Source: Bacteroidota bacterium (GTDB taxonomy: Bacteria; Bacteroidota; Bacteroidia; Flavobacteriales_D; Crocinitomicaceae). From it: a stretch of 20,977 bases of DNA. The notes below the pieces were generated by a model. The model saw only the letters and a program-made list of their open reading frames with translations, made no database searches and was not told the DNA's origin. The stretch covers positions 1 through 20,977 of the forward strand of contig VGMK01000013.1 of NCBI GenBank assembly GCA_016866375.1. Direction: 5' to 3'. Positions 1-4,592 of this stretch are shown piece by piece (the first letter of the stretch is position 1; each line of letters opens with the position of its first letter). The translations under genes were made by a program, and so were the position numbers.

Positions 1-113
1 TCTTTTCCCCGCACAGTATGCCACCATCGATTTAAGTCATGGGCAATAGAGCCGGTACTTACCTGCCCTAGGCGGTATTGTTTATAAAGGTTTTCGACTT
101 TGATTACTTCCAT
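1..113 (-). CDS. Polysaccharide ABC exporter ATPase, N-terminal fragment (Wzt/TagH-like)
   Basis: Only the first 37 or so codons are inside the window; the gene runs off the left edge. The ATG is at 113-111. The peptide begins MEVIKVENLYKQYRLGQVST and continues to a Trp-Trp-containing stretch, which matches the N-terminal beta-strand and the extra loop seen in ATPases of O-antigen/capsule/teichoic-acid exporters (Wzt, TagH, RfbE). The Walker A motif would lie just beyond the edge, so ATPase function itself cannot be seen here. It follows the Wzm-type permease on the same strand with a 75-bp gap, the usual order of a two-component polysaccharide export ABC system. Family is inferred from a short N-terminus plus context. 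Confidence 0.8.
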   Translation of the reverse strand, partial: MEVIKVENLYKQYRLGQVSTGSIAHDLNRWWHTVRGK

Positions 114-188
114 TGAGGTTGAGGGTTCAGTATTAGGGTTGAGGTTTAAAAAATTTCTCAATCCTTGAGCCTTAATATTAGTCCTTGA
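114..188 (-). repeat. Degenerate TTAAG/CTCAACCCT linker repeat, copy 1
   Basis: The permease-to-ATPase gap, read on the minus strand, contains a TTAAGGCTCAAGG-like segment followed by CTCAACCCT...GAACCCTCAACCTCA immediately before the ATG. The gap between cysC and the permease (1050-1137) has the same two blocks in the same order. The similarity was read by eye and is imperfect. No promoter or terminator is evident in it. Confidence 0.5.
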
Positions 189-1049
189 TTAAACCGTATC
201 CATAAAACTTTTCTCGACTTGGTTGAAGATAATGATTCCTAAAAACAGAACGCCGAAACTAAAAATGCTGGTATAAGCCAAACCGCTCCAATCAAAAGAA
301 CCGATACTGAAAAAGGCATAGCGGAAACTTTCCATGATGGGTGTAAGTGGGTTCATACTGATTATCGCATGTAATTTTCCACTTGTATAGCTTAAGGGAT
401 AGATTATAGGAGTAGCGTACATCAAGAGCTGAATTCCAAAGGTCAATAAGAAACTTAAATCGCGGTATTTGGTTGTGAGTGCCGAGAATATAATTCCCAA
501 GCCTAGGCCCATAACTGCCATCAAGAGAATTAAATACGGAAGAATTAAAATGTGCATATTCACATTTACTTGGATGTCTTTTGTAACTATCTGATAAACC
601 ATTATCGCCAAGAATAGCAAAACTTGAATACCTAACTTGATGAGGTTCGAGATCACAATTGAAATCGGCGTTGCTAATCGAGGGAAATAGACTTTTCCGA
701 AAATTCCGGCATTCGCAACAAAGGTATTGGATGTTTTATTGAAGCAATCAGAGAAGTAGTTCCAAAGTGTAATTCCAGAAAGGTAGAACAAAATTGGATC
801 AATGTTATCCGTAGGAATTTTTGCAATTTGATTGAACACAAAGAAAAAGGTAAGCGTTGTAAATAAAGGCTGTACAAAAAGCCAAATTGGTCCTAGAATC
901 GTTTGCTTATACTGCGAAACAAAATCTCTTCTAACAAACAACATGATCAAATCGCGGTAACGCCACAACTCTTTAAGATTAATGTCGAGTAAGGAACGCT
1001 TCGGGGAGATTATTTCAGTCCAGGAGTCTTTCATTTTTGAGTCTTTCAT
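189..1049 (-). CDS. ABC-2 type polysaccharide export permease (Wzm/TagG-like)
   Basis: A 286-residue inner-membrane protein that would form the channel through which a lipid-linked O-antigen or capsular polysaccharide is exported, powered by the ATPase whose gene follows. The N-terminus has the family signature: a cytoplasmic amphipathic stretch with ELWRYRDLIMLFVRRDF, then YKQTILGPIWLFVQP entering the first membrane span. About six hydrophobic spans follow. The length fits Wzm/TagG/KpsM permeases. Two in-frame ATGs lie 15 bp apart because of a perfect tandem duplication, so the protein may start at 1049 or at 1034. The gene is in the order cysC, permease, ATPase, all on one strand. The polymer exported is not shown by the sequence. 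Confidence 0.92.
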   Translation of the reverse strand: MKDSKMKDSWTEIISPKRSLLDINLKELWRYRDLIMLFVRRDFVSQYKQTILGPIWLFVQPLFTTLTFFFVFNQIAKIPTDNIDPILFYLSGITLWNYFSDCFNKTSNTFVANAGIFGKVYFPRLATPISIVISNLIKLGIQVLLFLAIMVYQIVTKDIQVNVNMHILILPYLILLMAVMGLGLGIIFSALTTKYRDLSFLLTFGIQLLMYATPIIYPLSYTSGKLHAIISMNPLTPIMESFRYAFFSIGSFDWSGLAYTSIFSFGVLFLGIIIFNQVEKSFMDTV

Positions 1050-1059
1050 TTTTGAGTCT
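1024..1059 (-). repeat. 15-bp tandem duplication carrying the permease start codon
   Basis: The plus-strand unit GAGTCTTTCATTTTT occurs twice back to back (1024-1038 and 1039-1053), followed by a partial third copy, GAGTCT (1054-1059). Each full unit contains one ATG on the minus strand, at 1034 and 1049. Fifteen bp preserves the reading frame and gives the protein a repeated KMKDS N-terminus. Confidence 0.85.
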
Positions 1060-1137
1060 GAGGGTTAAGTCTGAGGGTTGAGATCTGAGGAGGGCTTAAA
1101 TCTTAGACCTAATTCTTAAGCCTTAATCTTAATTCCT
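1050..1137 (-). repeat. Degenerate TTAAG/CTCAACCCT linker repeat, copy 2
   Basis: Minus strand: a run of TTAAG-like hexamers (TTAAGATTAAGGCTTAAG, then a TCTAAGATTTAAG variant) followed by CTCAACCCTCAGACTTAACC-type sequence ending at the permease start. It is similar in order and wording to 114-188. The left part overlaps the end of cysC and encodes its last residues (LRLRLKN), so the repeat has been captured as coding sequence. Confidence 0.5.
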
Positions 1138-1693
1138 CCGCAATCCTTATCACACATTCATTCACATCGTATTTTGACGTGTTTACTCGAAACGCTTCTG
1201 CTGTTGGCACTTCAAATGGGTCTGAAATCCCGGTAAAATTGGAGATTTCTCCCGCACGTGCTTTTTTGTAAAGTCCTTTTGAATCACGTCGTTCGCAAGT
1301 TGACAAGTCACATTCTAGATAAACGTCCAAAAATCGTTCATTTTTCAATATCTCCATCGCCATGGAACGATGTTCTTGGTACGGTGTAATTAAGGAAACT
1401 ATCACTATCATCCCTGCATCTGCCATGAGTTTAGCCACCTCAGCTACACGCCGAACATTTTCCAAGCGGTCAAGAGCCGAGAAACCCAAATCTTTGTTCA
1501 GGCCTTGTCGCATGTTGTCGCCATCCAAGCAATAGGTATGGTTACCCATTTCAAAAAGCCGTTTCTCCAAGGCATTGGCAATCGTGGATTTACCCGAACT
1601 TGATAATCCATACAACCAAACCACAGCAGATGGATGACCATTATGCGCAGTTCGATGGGCTTCGGTAATCGTGAAATTTTGCCTTGCTTGCAC
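1109..1693 (-). CDS. cysC: Adenylyl-sulfate (APS) kinase
   Basis: It phosphorylates adenosine 5'-phosphosulfate to PAPS, the sulfate donor for assimilation and for sulfotransferases. The 194 residues carry a Walker A GLSSSGKST at about 29-37, LDGDNMR at 56-62 (family LDGDNVR), GLNKDLGFS after it, and KGLYKKARAGEISNFTG near residue 145, all hallmarks of CysC. The only in-frame start is GTG at 1693; this makes the N-terminus a few residues shorter than usual. A well-placed ATG at 1734 exists in another frame. The last residues are encoded by a degenerate repeat. No cysD, cysN or cysH is visible nearby. The location directly ahead of the polysaccharide exporter suggests PAPS supply for glycan sulfation, but that is inference. 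Confidence 0.93.
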   Translation of the reverse strand: MQARQNFTITEAHRTAHNGHPSAVVWLYGLSSSGKSTIANALEKRLFEMGNHTYCLDGDNMRQGLNKDLGFSALDRLENVRRVAEVAKLMADAGMIVIVSLITPYQEHRSMAMEILKNERFLDVYLECDLSTCERRDSKGLYKKARAGEISNFTGISDPFEVPTAEAFRVNTSKYDVNECVIRIAEELRLRLKN

Positions 1694-1785
1694 TTGCTTT
1701 TTCTTACGGCTTCGCCATTCTCAGTCACAGTCATTTTTTCAAAAATGCTGCGGTGAGTAGTAGGTAGTGTATGTCAAAAAACCAA

Positions 1786-2316
1786 TTAATTCTTGCTCCA
1801 GAGCAACAAAATCGGTTCTTTACTTTGTTTTTTATAGTGCTCTAACTCCTCTTGATTCATTACCAGGTAACGAATTTTTCGTTGCACTAAATCTTCTGCT
1901 TTTTCAATTAATTCTGTTAAATATGCTTTATCTACCTTTCCGACCAAAATAACATCTATAATTCCCGAGTCTTGTCCTTTAGCATAGTCTCCAATTAAAT
2001 AAGTGTTTTCCACATCCCCTAATCGTTGAATTACCCATTCGATGATGGAATCTAAACCTGTCATTTTTGATACGATACTTCTGATTTCAGGAAACAAAGG
2101 GTGTGACTGCTTTGCTTTATACTTCACCACATTGCCAACGGCTTCACTTTCAAGAATTCCTGCCTCGGTTAACCTGTTCAATTCAACACGTACTGCATTC
2201 GTGCTCTCCCCAAATTCTTTCGATAATTGACGCAAATAGGCTTTCATCGTTGGATTGAGAAAAAACTTCACCAACAATCGAATTCTCGTCTTTGATGTAA
2301 TTAAAGCATCTAACAT
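1786..2316 (-). CDS. Winged-helix transcriptional regulator with nucleotidyltransferase-like domain
   Basis: A 176-residue protein. Residues 1-75 form an ArsR/MarR-like winged helix (TSKTRIRLLVKFF, then AYLRQLSKEFGESTNAVRVE as the recognition region and a wing around AVGNVVKYKA). Residues 95-176 resemble a minimal nucleotidyltransferase (MNT) fold: LIGDYAKGQDSGIIDVILVG corresponds to the GSxARG...SDxDL motif. The Ser after Gly is replaced by Asp110 and only one of the paired acidic residues (Asp121) is retained, so it may be a catalytically dead sensor. Such regulators are often found at polysaccharide loci in Bacteroidota (recalled, not checked). It is the first gene of the minus-strand run leading to cysC and the exporter, and its own promoter holds inverted repeats. 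The function is inferred. Confidence 0.82.
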   Translation of the reverse strand: MLDALITSKTRIRLLVKFFLNPTMKAYLRQLSKEFGESTNAVRVELNRLTEAGILESEAVGNVVKYKAKQSHPLFPEIRSIVSKMTGLDSIIEWVIQRLGDVENTYLIGDYAKGQDSGIIDVILVGKVDKAYLTELIEKAEDLVQRKIRYLVMNQEELEHYKKQSKEPILLLWSKN

Positions 2317-2317
2317 T

Positions 2318-2372
2318 GAGTAACAAATTTACTCGTTTTTAATCAAAAAAACAAATTTACTATTGCATAGTA
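2318..2372 (-). promoter_or_regulatory. Promoter with two operator-like inverted repeats for the winged-helix regulator
   Basis: On the minus strand a TTG (2354-2352) is followed after 20 nt by TAAATTTG (2331-2324), an exact match to the Bacteroidota TTG-N17-23-TAnnTTTG promoter. The -7 box lies inside a perfect inverted repeat, GAGTAA-N5-TTACTC (2318-2334). A second perfect inverted repeat, TACTAT-N3-ATAGTA (2358-2372), lies just upstream of the -33 TTG. The 12-mer AACAAATTTACT (plus strand) occurs at 2322-2333 and again at 2350-2361. The ATG is only 7 nt after the -7 box, so the mRNA leader would be one to a few nt. Autoregulation is inferred. Confidence 0.65.
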
Positions 2373-2449
2373 CTCGTATGCAGGAAAAAACTCTGTGGGA
2401 TTAATTTTACTTAATGGAGAACTTCTTTCGTTTTTTGGGGACAATGTCT

Positions 2450-2457
2450 TATTTTTG
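2450..2457 (+). promoter_or_regulatory. Candidate -7 box for the tRNA-Ser gene
   Basis: TATTTTTG matches TAnnTTTG and lies 43 nt upstream of the mature tRNA 5' end. The nearest TTG (2435-2437) is only 12 nt upstream, closer than the usual 17-23, so the -33 element is weak or absent. Confidence 0.5.
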
Positions 2458-2500
2458 CTTTTCTTTTTCAAATTAGATTATTTCAATCTAAAAATAGTTC

Positions 2501-2591
2501 GGAGAGGTGTCCGAGTGGTTGAAGGAGCACGCCTGGAAAGTGTGTATAGGTCTAAAGCTTATCGAGGGTTCGAATCCCTCTCTCTCCGCCA
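2501..2591 (+). tRNA. tRNA-Ser (anticodon GGA)
   Basis: The acceptor stem GGAGAGG (2501-2507) pairs with TCTCTCC (2581-2587) with one G-T wobble. Discriminator G2588 is followed by an encoded CCA (2589-2591). The anticodon stem CACGC/GTGTG encloses loop CTGGAAA with anticodon GGA at 2535-2537, reading UCC/UCU. A class II variable arm follows, with an ATAGG/CTTAT stem. The T-arm is GAGGG-TTCGAAT-CCCTC (2564-2580). The long variable arm plus GGA identifies serine. Confidence 0.97.
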
Positions 2592-2715
2592 AATCCACTA
2601 AAAGCTAGCCGTAAGGCTGGCTTTTTTGTTTAAAGAATGTCTAAAGCTTGCTTTTTCAAATGATAAAAACAAAAAAGTTATAAAGTTGCGAAGCAGCTTA
2701 GTTTTTAGTGGATTT
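2591..2715. repeat. Short element bounded by a 13-bp inverted repeat
   Basis: AAATCCACTAAAA (2591-2603) is repeated exactly in inverted orientation as TTTTAGTGGATTT (2703-2715). The similarity continues inward (CTAGCC versus CTAAGC), and each arm is followed by a hairpin: the tRNA terminator on the left, and AAGTTGC-GAA-GCAGCTT (with one G-T) on the right. The interior is AT-rich and has no convincing gene. The rest of the stretch to 2767 shows nothing recognisable. Confidence 0.5.
2603..2627 (+). terminator. Rho-independent terminator of the tRNA-Ser transcript
   Basis: AGCTAGCC (2603-2610) pairs with GGCTGGCT (2615-2622) across a GTAA loop, with one G-T pair and possible A-T extension. A run of six T (2622-2627) follows. 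It sits 11 nt after the tRNA CCA. Confidence 0.85.
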
Positions 2716-2767
2716 GAAGCAACACCAATTTGGGCTCACGAGCGCAGGGAGTAATCCCACATTTCCT

Positions 2768-2905
2768 TCCCCCTTTAGAGGGGGATCGGGGGGGAGGAGA
2801 ATCTAGAAGCTAGAAATAATGTCGCCCCTATCTTGACGGAGTTTGATACTCATCAGACCTCATTTCCCCTTTCCACCTCGGTCGACAGGCAAAGTGGGAG
2901 GCCAT
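2768..2905. repeat. Left half of the DUF559-flanking repeat mosaic
   Basis: In order: hairpin A, TCCCCCT-TTAG-AGGGGGA (2768-2785), followed by a 7-G run (2788-2794); a CTAGAAGCTA...AATGTCG unit (2803-2824); a 23-bp unit with GAGTTTGATACTC at its core (2835-2857); then a CCCCTTTCCACCTCGGTCGA-type block (2866-2890) that overlaps the 3' end of the DUF559 gene. The 22-bp and 23-bp units each have a second copy in the same orientation on the other side of the gene. Confidence 0.7.
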
Positions 2906-3273
2906 TTTTCTTTCAAACAAAAAATAGCATAATCAATACGTTCTTTAACCGCCCTAATATTTTGGATTACTTCCCCTTCTCTAAATCTTAAGAAGACATA
3001 TCCTAGACCTTCCAGTTTTTGTTGACGGTAGAAGTCGTAATCTGCTTTATTTTTATGTGATGAACCCTCAATTTCTATTATTAATCCAAGCTTTGGAGCA
3101 AAGAAATCAACGATAAATTGGTCAATGGGTCTTTGTCTTAAAAATCGCTCCCCTATTTGTTTTCTCGAAAGAACGGCTTTCCAAATAAATTTTTCAGCTT
3201 TAGAAACGGTTTGAGTTCTTAATTCACGAGCAAATTCTTTGAGATTAATATTGTAATAATTATTTGAGTACAA
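2860..3273 (-). CDS. DUF559 family endonuclease-like protein
   Basis: A 137-residue protein of the DUF559 family, related to very-short-patch-repair (Vsr) and PD-(D/E)XK-type nucleases. Visible family features are an N-terminal basic helix region (LKEFARELRTQTVSKAEKFI), FLRQRPIDQFIVDFFAP with Asp56, LIIEIEGSSHK with Glu67/Glu69/His73, and LGYVFLRF with Arg96. Substrate and biological role are unknown. There is no ATG or GTG in the N-terminal region: the only near-standard start is TTG at 3273, which lies inside a candidate -7 box, so the true start is uncertain (an ATT at residue 9 is possible) and the gene may be decaying. The last residues, about 125-137 (PPTLPVDRGGKGK), are encoded by the flanking repeat. 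It is isolated between repeats. Confidence 0.82.
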   Translation of the reverse strand: MYSNNYYNINLKEFARELRTQTVSKAEKFIWKAVLSRKQIGERFLRQRPIDQFIVDFFAPKLGLIIEIEGSSHKNKADYDFYRQQKLEGLGYVFLRFREGEVIQNIRAVKERIDYAIFCLKEKWPPTLPVDRGGKGK

Positions 3274-3278
3274 ATTTA
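3271..3278 (-). promoter_or_regulatory. Candidate -7 box at the DUF559 start
   Basis: TAAATTTG on the minus strand (3278-3271) fits TAnnTTTG exactly. It contains the TTG that would otherwise be the start codon, so the two readings exclude each other. No TTG was found at the preferred -33 spacing. Confidence 0.35.
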
Positions 3279-3318
3279 AATATAAGAAAAATTATTGTTG
3301 ATAGCAAGCAATTTTATC

Positions 3319-3587
3319 ATCCCCCTTTATCCCCCTTCAAAGGGGGAGGACATTTTTCTTCCTCCCTGCGAGGGAGGACCGAGGAGGGTGACATGAAACA
3401 AACTTGCTTTTATATTTTCACCCCTCTCTGACGGAGTTTGATACTCATCAGATTCATCAGACTCAATCTCCCCTCAAGGGGAGAGGGTAAGTCGACTTCC
3501 TTGAGAACGGAGGGGAAGGACATAACCTCAATACAAAAACCCAAACAGCCAAAGCGTTATTATTCCTAGAAGCTAATCGCAATGTCG
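3319..3587. repeat. Right half of the DUF559-flanking repeat mosaic
   Basis: This covers most of the 325-bp gene-free stretch 3274-3598. Hairpin B is TCCCCCT-TCAA-AGGGGGA (3330-3347), preceded by an extra C-run (3321-3325). Hairpin C is TCCTCCCT-GCG-AGGGAGGA (3360-3378), followed by CCGAGGAGGGTGAC. Next is the second copy of the 23-bp GAGTTTGATACTC unit (3430-3452, identical to 2835-2857). Hairpin D is TCTCCCC-TCAA-GGGGAGA (3467-3484), with GTCGAC at 3491-3496. A CTAGAAGCTA...AATGTCG unit (3566-3587) matches 2803-2824 at 17 of 22 positions. Stem sequences differ between hairpins but pairing is kept. No gene was seen in this stretch. Confidence 0.7.
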
Positions 3588-3598
3588 TTGGTTATCTA

Positions 3599-4450
3599 CT
3601 ATGCTGTAACACGAAGTAAGTTTCCGAAATACACATGTTTTTCCGTTGTGGACTCCATGTAAAGCTCTGAAAGGTCGCAATTTCTTTCTGGAAAATAACA
3701 TGTGGCCAATTCCTCCAAAAGCTCGAAGGTTACCATGGGGCTGTAGGTATTCATCACCAATTGACCTTTTGGCGATAAAATAGATGCAGCGGTGCTCATT
3801 AATTGATCCACATTGTCCTCTAATTTCCATTTTTCCCCTTTCGCACCAATACCCCAAGCTGGCGGATCCATAACAATAACATCGTAGTGATTACCACGTT
3901 TTTCCTCCCGTTGCGCAAACTTTAAGGCGTCCTCGTGCACCCAGCGAATGTTGAGCAATCTACTGCTTTCCATGTTCTCACGAGCCCATGACAAGATAGG
4001 CTTCACGGAATCTACATGGGTGGTTTCTGCCCCTTTCCAGCGCGCCAGGCACGACATTGCACCGGTGTAGGCAAATAGGTTAAGTACTCTTTCCTCCGAT
4101 TGAAGTGAATCCTTCACCCAATCCCAATTGCTTCGTTGCTCTGGAAAAATTCCAACGTGTTTAAACGCCGTAAGCTCCAAATTAAAAAGCAATTTTTCAT
4201 ACTTAATTTGCCATTTATTCGGTGTATTCGGCTGTAAAGCCTTCCATTTACCTTTAGTTCCTAAGGTTTCAATAAACTCCCAATGCGCCTTTTTTCTCCA
4301 CTCGGTAAACGGTTGAACACTTTGAAAATACGCCTGTAACTCAGGTCGGATAGTGATTATATTTCCCCATCGCTCAAGTTTCTTTCCTCCTCCTGCGTCA
4401 ATAAGTTCATAATCTTCCCAAGGCAATGTATACGTTCGCGGGTGTGTCAT
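3599..4450 (-). CDS. Class I SAM-dependent methyltransferase, RlmI/COG1092-like
   Basis: A 283-residue protein with a SAM-binding Rossmann fold. Motif I is VLNLFAYTGAMSCLA (122-136), an acidic ribose-binding Asp is in HVDSVK (about 147), and the catalytic-site motif DPPAWG is at 195-200. This arrangement matches the C-terminal methyltransferase domain of RlmI/RlmK (23S rRNA methyltransferases). The N-terminal PUA domain of RlmI is not obvious; instead there is a Trp-rich segment with KWKALQPNTPNKWQI. The rRNA target is therefore uncertain. The ATG at 4450 is 5 nt after a TATCTTTG box. It is a single gene, with the DUF559 repeat cassette downstream and the beta-flower gene divergent upstream. 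Confidence 0.82.
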   Translation of the reverse strand: MTHPRTYTLPWEDYELIDAGGGKKLERWGNIITIRPELQAYFQSVQPFTEWRKKAHWEFIETLGTKGKWKALQPNTPNKWQIKYEKLLFNLELTAFKHVGIFPEQRSNWDWVKDSLQSEERVLNLFAYTGAMSCLARWKGAETTHVDSVKPILSWARENMESSRLLNIRWVHEDALKFAQREEKRGNHYDVIVMDPPAWGIGAKGEKWKLEDNVDQLMSTAASILSPKGQLVMNTYSPMVTFELLEELATCYFPERNCDLSELYMESTTEKHVYFGNLLRVTA

Positions 4451-4455
4451 TTCTC

Positions 4456-4463
4456 CAAAGATA
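4456..4463 (-). promoter_or_regulatory. -7 box for the methyltransferase gene, leaderless spacing
   Basis: TATCTTTG (4463-4456, minus strand) matches TAnnTTTG. Five nt (GAGAA) separate it from the ATG at 4450, so transcription would begin at or within about one base of the start codon. No TTG -33 element was found at normal spacing. Confidence 0.45.
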
Positions 4464-4567
4464 GGGATAAGGAGGTCTCATCGTGATCCCTGTGCTGAAA
4501 TTCCTGCTAATTGATATGTCCTGAATTAAAATCCTACTAATTTCTGTAAGATTTATAAAAAATCGCG

Positions 4568-4575
4568 TATCTTTA
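4568..4575 (+). promoter_or_regulatory. Candidate -7 box for the beta-flower gene
   Basis: TATCTTTA differs from TAnnTTTG at the last base only. It lies 17 nt before the ATG at 4593. The -33 region offers only CTG (4544-4546), so support is modest. Confidence 0.35.
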
Positions 4576-4592
4576 AAATAAATCATTGACTC

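Noticed and set aside
2395..2601. Plus-strand open frame across the tRNA
   Set aside because: It reads through the tRNA-Ser gene and its promoter and resembles no protein.
3573..3857. Second minus-strand frame within the methyltransferase gene
   Set aside because: It overlaps the methyltransferase in another frame, which has clear SAM-binding motifs; no family features are present in the shadow.
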